NCBI GenBank assembly: GCA_008360975.2
Contig: CM039195.1
Location: forward strand, 15,429,010-15,493,009
From: Lichenostomus cassidix
Taxonomy: Eukaryota > Chordata > Aves > Passeriformes > Meliphagidae
Length of the DNA stretch: 64,000 nt
Direction: 5' to 3'
Both the position numbers and the translations under genes were made by a program. This document shows positions 23,531 to 36,330 of this stretch, piece by piece; position 1 is the first letter of the stretch, and the number at the start of each line of letters is the position of its first letter. The notes under the pieces were generated by a model. That model saw only the letters and a list, made by a program, of their open reading frames with translations, was not told the DNA's origin and made no database searches.

Positions 23531-24884
23531 AGCTAGAACAAGCTTAGATGAACATCTCACATCCTGAAAAGAGTGGGCTGTGTGGATACTGTGGGGCTCA
23601 GCTGGCATTCTCTGGGCATGGAGCAGCAGTGAGCCCAGATGACCCATCATCTTCTGAAGGCCTGGCCTGAGAGTCTCAGAAGCTTTGAACAATTGCCCTG
23701 GGACCTGCTGCTGCCCTTTTTCTGCCTCCCCCAACTCTGCTCCATCCTGGTATGCATGGGATGAGGTCTGCTCCCAGATATGACTGTGTGGGACACAACT
23801 GAGCCCCCTCTGTGTGCTGGAGCACTAAGCTTGGCACTGGGCTCACTGGGGACAGGGATTTTCCATGAGTCACTTGGAGGAAGGAAGCATTTTTTCTGTC
23901 CACCCCAGAAGGAAACAAGGTTTTGAAGGTGTGGGAAGCCTTGCTTCAGTGATAGGAACATGAAAGCCTGAGTGAGATGCCTTAGGGCTGGACTTTGCTA
24001 GTAAAGGCATAGGGGAAAACTGCCAGCATGATTTACCATGGCAGCAGCAAGGAACAGCCTCTGAAAATCCAGCCTGGAGCAGGTCAGGCATGAGCCTGGC
24101 AGGCCTGGATGAGTATGTCTGGGTCTGTATGAGCAGGGCCAGGGTTTTGTAGGTCACTGGACTCCGGAGCAGCAGTAGGTGATGCAAAGTTGTCCCATGG
24201 CACTGTGGGCTCTTCCCACTTGTCCAGCAATCTCCCCTGATGTCCCACACCTGGGTGACTGGCATGGCTGGTGATCTGATGTCACAAAGATGCTGAAACA
24301 ATGAGCTTTATCCTCATGAGTTTGTCCAGAGCGATAGGTGCTTCTGACATGGCTGCTGTGAGAAAATTACTATGAATGGCTGATTTTTGGGGCTTTGCTT
24401 GTCTTTTTTCAAGCCAGAAGAACACGAATGAGACTCAGGCTCTGGGGAGCACCTGAGCACCCCTTACACACTGTCTCTCTGAGCCAGAGGGGTTTCTCAG
24501 CACTTGCTGCCACTGGGATGTGCTGTGCTGTCTCATTTCCCTCATTCTGTGCAGTAGGAGGAGTTTAGAGGGCAAGGATTGGGAGAAGTCCCCTGTTTTG
24601 CTTGGCTTGAAGAAGAAGGCCTTGTAGCAAGGGAAATAGGGGCAGTGGAATGACTGCTTGAGTAGAGAGGGTGGCACAACGGCCAAGGAGCTGATGTCAA
24701 GGCACTGGGGGCTGTGGGAGCTTGGCTGGGCTTTGATGGAGAGGCAGACGAGTGGCCAGGGGCACTGGCAGAACCCAGGAGACTGTGCTGGCAGAACACA
24801 AGCTGCTGCCCTATGAGGTGATGATGTCTCTGGGTTGTGATTCCAAGCAGGATCCAGAGCCCTTGCCCTTCTGGCAGTACTGTG
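23531..24884. other. Unassigned sequence up to the CTCCT satellite
   Basis: No gene recognised. The 243-codon frame that crosses into the satellite gets its length from the repeat. Confidence 0.5.
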
Positions 24885-25035
24885 CTCCTCTCCTCTCCTC
24901 TCCTCTCCTCTCCTCTCCTCTCCTCTCCTCTCCTCTCCTCTCCTCTCCTCTCCTCTCCTCTCCTCTCCTCTCCTCTCCTCTCCTCTCCTCTCCTCTCCTC
25001 TCTCTTCTCCTCTCCTCTCCTCCCCTCTCCTCTCC
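24885..25035 (+). repeat. (CTCCT)n pentanucleotide satellite
   Basis: About 23 perfect pentamers (24885-25002), then a degenerate pyrimidine end. It is all pyrimidine on + and all purine on -, so it produces long Arg/Glu and Ser/Leu open frames that are not genes. Confidence 0.97.
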
Positions 25036-28000
25036 ATCTGGTCTCTCCTGAGCTTCTGTTTTGGACCCTTCTGTGTTTCCTGTTCTCCCTGCCTACTCCT
25101 TGCTCTCATGGGGCTGGAGGCAGTGTGGGGAGTTGATGGCTCCACAGCCCTAATGCAATCCAGCACCTTAATCTAGAGCTCTGGCATTGCTGCCTGCCCT
25201 TACCAGACTAAATTGTATCTGCACTTCAGGAAAATACAAAAAATATTCTTCCATGCTGTCTCTAGAACCGGCTTTAAAAGGATTACACATCAATACCGAG
25301 GCACCCTGCTCCCCACCCTCCGCCACCATTGTTCTTTCCAAGGCGCTCCTCTTGCTTTGATGATGATCACTGGCTGAGTTTCAAAACGATGTATTATAAA
25401 ATCTTTAAAAAAAAAAAAAAATCCTGTTGCCATAACGTAATGCAGATTTTTGTCACCGCTCCACGGCTTCTGCTTTCAATTTCCAGTGAGGGGGAGAGAC
25501 TCGGTCGCAGTCAGATGGAGACCAGCTCGCATCCCCGCTCTGTGGGCCCCCAGGCAAAATCCCTGGAATTTGTTCCTTACTGTTTGAAGGCAAAGAGGAG
25601 GGAGGAGAGTGCAGAGGAGAGAGGGGGGAAGAAAAGAATGTGCCAGTCCCCAAGGAAGATGGGCACAAACCCAAACTGTGTCCCAGGTAGATGCGTGTCT
25701 CTGGAGCTCACACCTGAGCAGAGATGGGAAAATTCTCAGAGAAGTAGTTTTTAATGGAGAGGCTGAGATTACCATCCTGCAAGGTTTTGAGCAGTGATGC
25801 AAGATCTAAACTTGGTTTTGGGTTCCTGCTGTCTGTCTGTCCATCCTGCCTTGAAAAGCATCTGTCGGAGGATTGAGCTTTGGTCCCACTGAGCACCTGC
25901 TGCTGGGAGCAGCCGAGCATCAGCCCAGTGGTGTCCTCCAGTCTGGGAACTGGGACATCCTCACAAGCTGTGAAGGCTGTAGGCAGGACAGGCAGGGGGA
26001 ACACAGTGACATTGCTGCCCACAAAAACCCTTGTCCTGCACTGGATGCCAGGGCTGAGAGAGGCCCAGTGTGCCCCTGTTGCTGTTGTGCCCTACTGCAG
26101 GCAGGTGAGAGAGGCCAAACCTATCTCTGCCAGGTAAAACTTCAGCTCCAACAGCTGAATTACTGTTTTTCACCTATCCTCTGGACTGTCATCCTGCCCA
26201 GAGCTGCTGTCACAAGCCAGGAAGGCTCAGGAATCAATTCAAAAGGGAACCAGTGTATTCCAACATATGGCACCATGGCATTCATTGTCCAGTTTTATCC
26301 TCCATCTCCTGTCTCAAAAAATGGTTTTGCAGCTGCAGAGGTTTGAGAGAGTGCTGGGATAGTATTTCCAAGAATAAAAAGACCTGAGACCCTTCCAAAA
26401 GAGCAGTGACAGCAGGGCTATAATCCATGGGCTGCAGCCTCCCCCTCAGGTGGGCTTTCCCCAGGCTTGCAAGCCCAAGCTGCCACGTGCTGCCCCCGCC
26501 ATAGTGGGAGGGATGGAATGCAGCTCTCCAAGTGAGGCATGCCTCAAATTTTTGGAGAAAAGGGGCTGTTTCTGAATAGCTGAGAAGTTTCCAACATTCA
26601 TATCACAGTGCTATGAGAGCAGGGCTTGCTCTGAATCAGGCAGGCAGCACCAGCCCTTGTCACAGAGTAACGGGACACAGGGGTGTCTCCACAGCTTGGG
26701 TGCCCCCTCTGCCATACCCAGGGTGGATTTGGGTCCAGTGCATCAAGAGCTTCTTGGGCTACAAATGTTCCCTGGGCACCAAAAGCAATGTGCCCCTTCT
26801 GTGACTCTTCTTTCCCTGTTGGGGAACCCAACAGGTGTGCACCTCACCAGACTGTGCCTAGTGAAGGGGAAACACCCTGAAGCTTAAGGGTGTCCTGAGG
26901 GACCTTCACTCCTCCTGCCTCCAGAACAGATTCCACTGGACTTCCAGCTTCCCAAATGGCAGCTGCATCCAGTAATTGGAAAACTCGACCAGGCTGGGGA
27001 GAATGGGGGAATATTTTGGCTCCATGCTTGGAGAACATCCATTTGCAGAGGCTTCTGTTTTGGAAGAGTTGACCATCTTCCTCTGAGAAATGATGAGTCA
27101 ACCTGTAGCATGTGAATGCAGGTACAAGTCATCTCCAAGTCTAACATTTTTGTCGGTGGAAGCCTTCCACAGATTTTTTTGGGGACAATAGCACAGCTGA
27201 GCCTCAGTGCTTGTGAACAGCTTCAGCACAGGAGCACTTGGGCATCCCATGATGTATTAAGCTGTGGGTAGCAAGTAATCATCAACAAACATTTGAAAAC
27301 AAAATATAATCACTCCGTTCACTGCAGGTGTCAATTAAGTCCTGACTAGAGCTGTCACTCCTTCTTGTGGGCCAGGAGTGTCCCTAAGTGATCCCCTGTG
27401 GCTGTCGCCTCTGAGGGCTGACATCTCCAAATGGTTATGACCTGGAAGGTCAGTCTGCACTCTGTGTTTCCTGGGTTTCTACCAAGGACCACGGAAAGCC
27501 ACCCAGCCTGGCCACAGCTGCTCTTCTCCCCAGTCTGTGATCCTACGTCCCCCAGTCCCCTGCTGGCCCTCCAGCTTGCTCTGTCCCCAGTGCTGATCTC
27601 GTGGGTGGGTGGGAGGTGACTCAGTAGGAAGCATCAGCTGCATGGCGCTGGCTCTTAGAGTCATCCCTGCATCTGATCCTAAAAGGGAGCATTTTTCACC
27701 GAGTTATGAGCCTGTGCAAACAGGGCTTTATAAGGCAACATCACTAATATGGAGCATAACCTTCCCACCCACAAACATCCTGATAGCCTTTCTGGTGTGA
27801 GTTTGGCTTTGTAAGCCAAGCCAATCTGATCAGGAAAATCCTGGGGAGAAAACAAACAAGGAGCCCTGGGAGGAGGCTGGAAGTTGCTTTCCAGAGTCAG
27901 AGCAGATATTGTTTAGCAGACAATGATGCCACAGATGTGCCTTGGCTGGCTGATCTGCAAGGACACAGCAGCCTGGCCATGGTGCAGAGGGGCCTTTGTC

Positions 28001-29380
28001 CCTGTGGTCCTACCTGCCCCTGTCCCATTTCAGCCCCCTTCCCTCAGCATCCTCAGGGCTTCAGGCTTCAGGAGTACCAAGGACATGGGGGAGCCCTCTG
28101 TGTCACCCTCAGTCACCCTTCCTTCCCTCTCACTGTACCATAAGATGGCATTTCAGGATCACCTGCTTTTGTCCCCATGCTGGTGCCAAAGGTTGTGGAG
28201 AACCCTTTTTCTCAGCTTGGCAATGCTCTGCTCCTCCCAGCTGCAATGTCTGCAGCTCCATGCCAGGGGGAGAGGCTGAAGCCCCAGGAAAAAGACTCCT
28301 TTTTAAAAAATTTTATTTTTCTTCAATTTCTCAGCACCACCACAGCCTTGTCCGTTCCGTCCTGTCCCATCCCCATTCCCCCCCACACCCCCCCCCCGAT
28401 AATGAGCTGTTGTCTTGTGCAGCATTGAGAGCTAAGTAAGCATGAAAAATTGGAACAATAAAGAAGTAGTTCTGGGACAGCAAAGCCCCTTGTTTGACAA
28501 GGCTAATTCCATACCCCCCAGCCTCATTTTCTTTCAGCCACCTTCCCCCTCCTTGCTCCTCCTTTATTAAATGAACTGGCTTTTATTGGGGTGGAAGCTG
28601 GGTTTCCTTTTCCCCTGTCGCCTCCCCTTCTGTTCACATGTAATTTGGAGAGTTAATCTCCTCAGGCAGGAAATGTTGTTTCTTTCACTCTTTTTCTCTG
28701 GCAATTTCCATTTGGCTCTTTTAATTGGGGCCCAGACCAAGGAAATGGCCACACCACAGAGCCTGAGCAGGAAGAGGGCTGGTTCTCCTGAGGGGCCCCG
28801 AGCATCCCTTCCCATCACCCCAGCTCGCATGATCCCCTTCAGCAGATGCACTCTTTGGCCAGGGATGGGAGTACCTAGCTCCCCTTGGCCATATGGACAC
28901 CCTGTTGGACTGGGGAAAGTTGGGCTGGAGATGTTGGTTGGCATTTCTGCTTCTTCTCTAAATTCCTCTCCCTGCTTTAGGTCATGTCATCCAAACATTT
29001 CAAGATGCAACATCACCCAGGACCATCACCCTCAGTTCTCCACAGTATGGAAGCACTTGCCTGATGATATTTTCCATAGAATCCCTTTGAAAGTCATGAT
29101 ATTGTAAAACCTCATGGAAATTCTCCAGATTTTTCTTGATGCTTTCCCCCAGCTTCTTCTAAAGAAAATAATTCAGTTTTAATGAAAAATAGCGGCTGGG
29201 TTTCCCCCAGCCCTCTCTCTGTCTCAACCCTTTGGCTGAAGCAGATTTACCATCAATGAGTTTGTGGGGCACATGGCCCAGTGTGGGCATTGTCTTGGGT
29301 GGTGTCAGTGAATCCAGCTCATGGTACAGGAAACTGTGATGGATGGTGCTATGAGACCTGATGGCTCAACACTCCCCAGG
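25036..29380. other. Unassigned 4.3 kb with enhancer-like AT-rich islands
   Basis: Repeat-free islands at 25150-25460, 27280-27350, 27640-27880 and 28560-28740 read like possible conserved noncoding elements. A 178-codon frame (28571-29107) overlaps one island and has no domain. Poly-C occurs near 28390. Confidence 0.35.
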
Positions 29381-29538
29381 TCATAGAATCATAGAGTCCT
29401 GGAATAGTTTGTGTTGAAAGGGACCTCAGAGACCATCTCTTTCCAACTCCCTGCCATGGGCAGGGACACCTTCCACTATCCCAGGTTGCTCCAAGCCCCA
29501 TCCAACCTGTCCTTGGACACTTCCAGGAACAAGGGCTT
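29381..29538 (-). mobile_element. CR1 LINE tail fragment
   Basis: Inverted CR1 tail (TCATAGAATCATAGAGTCCT) and the GACACCTTCCACTATCCCAG, CCAAGCCCCATCCAACCTG section. Confidence 0.85.
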
Positions 29539-32500
29539 CTTTCAGAAAGGAGAAGTGAAATTGTAATCTGTGCCTCACTTGAAGTCAGGGCAAGACCAGG
29601 TTGAGATTTTTAATAGAATACCCCAGGAATCTACTGGAAACTCATGGGGAAAACCCTTCCTAGAGCAGAGCAAAGCTGGGCAGAAGTAAGGTCTGCAGCA
29701 GCCTCAAGGTGCTGGGAAGCAGGAGGAGGCTTGGGATGGAAACAGCTACTAGAGCCCTGCCTACTGCTCCGAGCAGAGTCCTGTTCCCACCGTGTCTTAG
29801 GATGGTGAAGAGCACTGGGAACAAGTCTTCATGCCTTCCTGCACCAGCCCCTGGCTGCTTCCAGCTCCTCTGGAGACCAGGGCCAGGGGGATGGGGTGTG
29901 GCTGCTTCCAGACAGGGCTGAGAAACTCTGGAGATTCCAGTCTCCTCCTAACCACAGTTTGGCCTGAATGTTCCCAGCTCTCCGGCAGCAAAAAGCTTTT
30001 GGATTGCTGTCTGGCACTGTTCATCACTCCCAACAGGGCAATGATTCATGCTGGGAGGCTCACCTTTGTTGGATACCCCCATCCCTCCACTGAAAGCCTT
30101 TGGGATGGACTGGGGCTGCCCATTCTTCATCTGCCATCCCCCACGGGACCCAATCCAGTGCAGGTGGCATCAGTGTCCTGCAGACATGGAAGAGCCTGTC
30201 TGCACTCCCTGGCTCGAGGCAGTATCTGGGATGGAGCAGCTTAGTGGGCAGCACTCAGTCCTACTGCAGAGCAGCATCCCTTGCTGCACCATACCCCATG
30301 AAGGGACTGTGGGCCATGGGGTGCCCAAGGAGAACCAGGAGCTTCTGAGCGTGCCATGCACAGCAGTTATGGAAAAAGTGGATGGAGTCTGGGAATAGCT
30401 AACCAGCTCCTTGGCATGAATTCCTGCTGTCTTGGATAGAGCAAAGTTTTGCTGGTCCTTAGTGGGTGAGCATCCAGCCTCTGGAGTGGGAGGTCAGGGA
30501 TGCCAGGAATGGGGATGGCCTCACTCAAATGTGAACCCAGACATGTTCATACCCAGGGTATGTGAACCCTCCAGGAGCTGGAGAGAGGGAAGGAGGCTGG
30601 CACTGCAGGCAGGGGTCACTACCTCTCACTTGTCTGGGGACACTCAGTGCAATGAGGACCTGAGTCTCCAGGAAGCTCAGCTCCCACAGAACCCCAAAGG
30701 GACAGACTTCTGGAAGAGTTTTTTAGGCAGTATAAGAAATCATGCTCCTGTCTATGCTCCATGCCTCTGCATGGGGACCCAGCAGCAGTGCCCAGCTTTG
30801 CCTAGTGCTGTGCCTGGGTCATGGCTCAGCGATCTGGCCTTGTGGCTGGGTGGGAAGTTGGCTTTGGAGAGACAAGATGGTTTGTGCATGTATACGGCCT
30901 GCAGGAACACTCATGGAATTCTCTGCACAGGTGCTCAGGAGCACTGTGTTTTGCCTCGTGCACCTTGATGTCACCTGGGTGGACGTGGTTCCTTTTATCA
31001 AAAGCAAATTAAATCCCAGCAGCATCCCCTTGGGTTGGCCAAAATTCCTGCCTCGTCTTGCAGGGAATCTTCAACCTCTCACATCCAGGTGAGAGGTCTC
31101 ATGCCAGGCTCAGGTCAGGCTGTGGGAAGCAGAGAAAGGCAGTGTGCCCTGCTCGGAGCCGCCTGTGCTGGGCAGGGTGAGGACCAGCCTCCCTGGGGTA
31201 CTGCAGCATCCTGTGGGGCCGAACCCTGCATTCCAGGATCCAGTGGCAAGCAGGTTGCTGAGCTCTTCAGGCCTGTCCCCAGCTGCCTTGGGAGGTGGCT
31301 GGTGGCTCAAGGCTTGGACCGTAACAGGTAGCAGGGGGCTCACAGACACAGCACTAGGACAGGGATAGAGCAGCTGTCCCGGGAAGCACAGGCGGGACAT
31401 GGTGCAGCTGGGCACCAGCGAGGCCTTTGATACTGCCCATATGTGGTAGAGAAGAGAAACAAGAGAGGAAAACCTGTGGCAGAGCTTCTCCCCACAGAGC
31501 CTGTCTGGGATGGTGCCAGCCCTGGCTCAGGGCAGCAGCGGCAGCACTCATGGCTGGGCATCCCTGCTGCAGGCGACCCCGGGGCCTTGCCCTAGTGTGT
31601 GAGGGGCATGGGACGATGGGTCTGCCTCGGCTCATCGTCCCGCAGGGCAGGGAGGAGAGGGTTAACTCTGCCCCGGGTCCTCGCTCTTGCAGAAGATGCT
31701 GCCACGCTCTCCGGCTCACTGCCTGCCGCCTTCCCCTCCCTCTCCGATGCCCCTCAGAGCTCTGAATAGGGAATTAGCTTTGCCTGCGTTTAGACCTCTT
31801 AATTAGCTATTCTTTTTGCTGGGCTGGGGAAGAGGAGGGGCAGAGGAGACCCCCGGCCCCCAGCTGAGCCCTGGTCCTGCTCCTGGAGCAGCACAAAGGG
31901 GCCCAGCGGGCAGAGCCATCGGAGGGCGCTGGGGACGCCAGGACCTGTCAAAGCTTGTTTCCCACCTTCCAGAGCCAACCTTTTCTGTCCCCGCCAGGAG
32001 ACAGCCTGCCTTAATTGGGCTGAAAATCTAATCATTTGTACCTCCGGGCCTGGGAAGGGGGCAGGGGCGGGTATGCGGGGCCTGAAGCGGGTGAGGGAGG
32101 CGGGAGGAGGGACGAGGGGGAAGCATGTAATGGGGAAAGGCAGGATGGAGATGTGGCAGAAGAGGGTGAGCAGAGCTGTAGAAACATTTGTGGAGGAGCT
32201 GAGAGGACAGAAAATGTAGGTTTATGAGAATTGAATTAAAAGCCACTCCTTTGAAAAGGGAAAAATAAAAAGGGAGTAACTAAAGAGTGAAAAGGAAAGA
32301 GCAACGTGTTAGCCACTTTTCCTGTCCATCTGCTCTGATAATCCAGCCAAGGCCGCTGTAATCCTCACCTGTCCCAGCAGCATCCAGATTCTGAGATGTC
32401 CCTGAGCCATGGGTGTATCTGCATGGCTCTGTTCCCATCCCAACATCTGCTTTCTTACTAACTTTGACACTGCTTTCTTGTCCCTTGGGTGCTGCAGACT

Positions 32501-33620
32501 TACCTCTCCCACCTCAAAATAACATGGGTGCTCCAAAGAGAAGAGCAGGATACCCAGGAATGGCCATGCATCTTCTGCCTTCGCTCTCTGTCATGGGGCA
32601 CCAGCTGCTCCAGCTGCCATGCTCCTGCTTCCCTCCAGCTAAAGGTTTTCCAAAGTCCAGGCTGCCTGTGCTGCCTGTGGGTAGGGGCTAGGGTGGGGAA
32701 GTGCCAGCCAATGTGCTGAGCTGTGTTCAGCTCAGTCGCTAAGGCTTGGCCACCTACCTGGCATGTACAAGCCAGGTTTGCGGACTGGGGAGCCGTCCTG
32801 AGCAGCAAGTTGCCAGTGCTGCTCCTGTTGCTTTCACCACCTACACCCTTCCTGCTTCAAACGCCTTCATACAGCTGCTGTGTCCTCCCTATGTTCAGGC
32901 TGACTGTTTTCAGGCAGAGTCATCAGGGCAGCACTGAAGGACAAGCCTGTGAGCACACAGGCCATCCAGGCACACATGTCTTTTCTCAGTTTCTTCAGGA
33001 CTGGATGTTTCACAAATACTCTCACACCTTTCTAACCACCCTCTGCTTAAGATGATAGCGTTTTATGTCTCAAAAATAACCCACACAAATCCAGATTCTT
33101 CATGTTCATGGCCCCTCTCCTGTTTTATATAAAGAAACAGTATTTTCCCTCAGTTTCTTCCTCAGCAGCTCCAAGCTTTTTGCCTAATTCCTCAAGGGAG
33201 TGTCTTATTAATGTGTCAGCTTTTTTTTTTCCTGATGATTGATTGAAAACCAAAAACAAACCCCAAAGTCTTTATCAGAATTTTATTCCTTCACTTTCCA
33301 TAGAGGATCCAGCCCTTCTTACCTATGCCAGGAAGGGTGAAGGAAACTCCTGGGAGAAGAGGCTGCATGCTGTGCCTCATCCCCTGCACCAGCCTGTCCA
33401 CATGCATGGCACCATGGCCAGGCCAGCATTCCCATGTTCCCTGCCCAGCATTCTAAACCAGACCACAAGCATAAACACACGGGCCAGACTAGAGGGTACA
33501 ACCAGATAAGCAGAAGACATTGAGGAAACAGAGCATCTCTGGATCCTGGAGCGATGGGTACATTGACAAGGCATTGCTGTCTGAGACAGCATGGGCCTTG
33601 ATTGTGGAATCCTTCAAAAA
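29539..33620. other. Unassigned 4.1 kb; possible enhancer at 31780-32040
   Basis: No gene or repeat family recognised. 31780-32040 holds CTTAATTAGC, CCTTAATTGGG and CTAATCATTTG homeodomain-type sites around a GC-rich centre. 32220-32350 is A-rich. Confidence 0.35.
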
Positions 33621-34075
33621 ATCACAGAATCACTAAGGTTGGACAAGTCCTCTAAGATCACTGAGTCCAACCATTAACCCCACACTGCCAAGACCACCAC
33701 AGACCCTGTACCCAAGTCCCAAATCTACGTAATTTTTTTAGCACTTCTGAGAATGGTGACTCCACCACTTCCCTGGACAGCCTGTTCCAATGCCTGGCCA
33801 CACATCCAGTGAGGAAACTTTTCCTATTATTCAATCAAAATCTCCCTTGGCACAACTTGTGACCATTTCCTCTCATCCTATTCCCTGTTCCCTGAGAGCA
33901 AAGCCCGACTTCCCCCTGGCTGCACCCTCCTGTCAGGGAGTTTTGGAGAGCCAGAAGGTCCCCCTTGAGCCTCCTTTTCTCCAGGCTGAGCCTCCCAGCT
34001 CCTTCAGCTGCTCCTGGTGCTCCAGCCCCTTCCCCAGCTCTGTTTCCTTTTCTGGACACACTCCACTGTGTCTGT
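33621..34075 (-). mobile_element. CR1 LINE 3' fragment, about 455 bp
   Basis: Inverted tail (ATCACAGAATCACTAAGGTT) followed by the reversed end of ORF2, including GGTGACTCCACCACTTCCCT and CTCCTTTTCTCCAGGCTGAG. It has the same layout as the copy at 2078. Confidence 0.9.
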
Positions 34076-35029
34076 CCATTCAGGCCAAGGGATATTGTAG
34101 AGATACAGTGAAGAAGGCATCAAGAGTGGGGACTCCAGCCAAAAGAACTGACAGCAGAGCAAGATTCCTGAAACTGAGCCCACTGCGATCCAGAGGACCT
34201 GAAAAACCCCTGCAGTGTAGGGAAGAGGACACAGTGCTAGGGGAGAAGAGAGATGAAGGAGCCTGGAGAAATCCCCGGGTGTGCAAAGACTGAGCCCAGT
34301 ACGGATGGAGAGGGGCAGCAGCATGTGCTGGGGCACACAGTGTGGTTTGGAGTGACTGCCCACTCCTAGGACCACAACCCTGCTGTCAGCCTCATGGCAT
34401 ATCTGGGTTGCCTGCCCTGGGAGTCTGCCAGGATGGGATATGGTCTCAGCCAGACACTGACAGCACCAGGGTCGGTTCTGTGCCAGCAGCACCCCAAGGC
34501 TGCTGGTAAGACACCTGCAGAGACAGAGATTTTATTTCTGGGAGCTGGGAAGAGCACGTACTCAGCAGTACCAGTCTCAGTGGGGAAGGCGGGGATTTGA
34601 CTTGGTGCTCATCCATCCCAGGAGCTCCCCAGTGTGTGATGACAGGACAAGCTCAAAGGGTTCATGGGCTTGTGAAAGTGTCAGGGCACAGAGGGTCAGG
34701 AGCTCCTCACCTTGCAGCAGCAGCAGCATCTCTGGGTAGTTTTGTGCAACAGGAGGGGTTTGAGCCCTGTTTTTAGAGGTTTGGGAGAGGCAACTCAGGG
34801 GCAATGCAGGAGAGCATACAGATGGGACCAGGCCAGGTGTCAGGACCCCCAAAACTCCCACTACCATCCTTTGTACAGGGAGAGCAGCAGTGTGGGCTGG
34901 GTCAGCCAAGCCAGCTCAGTCCCAGCCAGCAACAGTGACAAATTGCAGGCAGATAGAGGCAGGAGATCTGCCCTTGTGATACCCTTCCATTTTCCAGCAA
35001 TTGATGCCTTACCAACTTCCTGAGCCAGG
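34076..35029. other. Unassigned sequence
   Basis: Nothing recognised. A GCAGCAGCAGCA microsatellite lies near 34716. Confidence 0.5.
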
Positions 35030-35230
35030 AGTGGTATGCGTGTAACAGCCACCACGAGTCTGCCCTCATTGAATTTGTCTAATCTCATTTCAAAGCTGTG
35101 TGTATTTTTGGCCTGCATGGCATCCTGCGGCCATGAGCTCCACAATTTAATTACAGGTCGTGTAGGATAGTAATGCCTTTGGTCTGTGTGGAACCCAGTG
35201 CCGGCTCCTTTCATTCATAACTTCTCCCTG
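35030..35230 (-). mobile_element. Old CR1/L3-like LINE relic
   Basis: The stretch around CCATGAGCTCCACAATTTAA with TTACAGGTCGTGTAGGATAG resembles the 3' part of ancient amniote CR1/L3-type LINEs. On the minus strand it would encode the family's LWxS-LPQD-like end. It is much more diverged from modern avian CR1 than its neighbours. Assigned from memory of the family pattern. Confidence 0.5.
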
Positions 35231-35364
35231 TAACCCCAGCTTCCTGATTCCACCGGAAATTAGTCAGCAAAATGCTGGGACTCCTATGGCTCGTGTCCTT
35301 TTAGCTGAATGAGTCTTTGGAGGCAGGCAGCCAGGGCTGACCTCAGTGGAACACATTGGGAGTT

Positions 35365-35655
35365 ACAGAATCACAGAATCTCCTGAGTCAGAAGGAACCC
35401 ACAGGGATCACTGAGTCCACCTCCTGGCCCTTCACAGATAGCCAAACAATCCCACCCTGTGCATCCCTGAGAGCATTGTACAAACACTCCTGGAGCTCTG
35501 GCAGCCTCGTGGCTGTGCCCATTCCCTGGGGAGCCTGGGCAGCACCAGATCACCCTCTGGGGGAAGAACCTTTTCCTGACATCCAACCTAACCCTCCCAT
35601 GACACAACTTCATGCCAATCCCTTGGGAATGGCATGAAGCTTCCCTCGAGTTGAA
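35365..35655 (-). mobile_element. CR1 LINE 3' fragment
   Basis: Inverted copy of the subfamily seen at 21752 and 39370 (ACAGAATCACAGAATCTCC, CCCACCCTGTGCATCCCTGA, CACCCTCTGGGGGAAGAACC). It follows the older relic at 35030 by about 135 bp. Confidence 0.88.
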
Positions 35656-36164
35656 AGCAAACATAATGCTTGTGCCCAGTGCAGATGGAGGTTCTTGGAG
35701 GATCTGGGCTGGGTGATAAGCCTTGCCAGCCTGCTGCGGCAGAGAGTGGATCTGGGAGACCTGGATGGGGCCTAGGAGTGTGAAATCAACAGATTTGTGG
35801 GCAGTAAGGGTCCTGGGGCAGCTCGTGTCACCAGCAGGAGATAGGAAGCTTGGGGCAAGGAGTCAGTGGGTGTGTGACACCAGAGTGAAGCCTTGAGGCA
35901 AAGCAGGGTCCCAGAAAGAAGAGAAGCAGATGGGCTGTGGCAGAGCTGATGCAGCTGAGCAGAGCTGCAGCAGGAAAACCTGGAGCATGTGCTGCCAGGT
36001 TGCCCTGGAGTGGAGCTGCCTGGAAGAGGGTTGCAATGTGTATCCTCAGGGCTTTTTCTGCCATTGCTGACAGTCTGGTCCAGGTTGTTGCTTTGGGAAC
36101 TCCAGACAGTGCATGTGTTCGTATGAGATCGAATGTTGGTAGCTGAGAACAAGAGAAGATGTGG

Positions 36165-36330
36165 TTGGTCCTGGATCCCTGGAAGTGTCCAAGGCGAGGC
36201 TGGACAGGGCTTGGAGCAACCTGGGATAGTGGGAGGTGTTCCTGCCAATGGCAGGGGGTGGGACAAGATGAACTTTAAGGTCCCTCCAATCCAAGCCAGT
36301 TGGCTTGGAAGTGATTCTGTGATTTACACA
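36165..36330 (+). mobile_element. CR1 LINE tail
   Basis: Forward CR1 end (CTGGAAGTGTCCAAGGCGAG, CTTGGAGCAACCTGGGATAG, AACTTTAAGGTCCC) ending in GTGATTCTGTGATT. Related to the copy at 6190. Confidence 0.87.

Noticed and set aside
24435..25166. 243-codon minus frame rich in Arg/Glu
   Set aside because: Length comes from reading through the pentanucleotide satellite.
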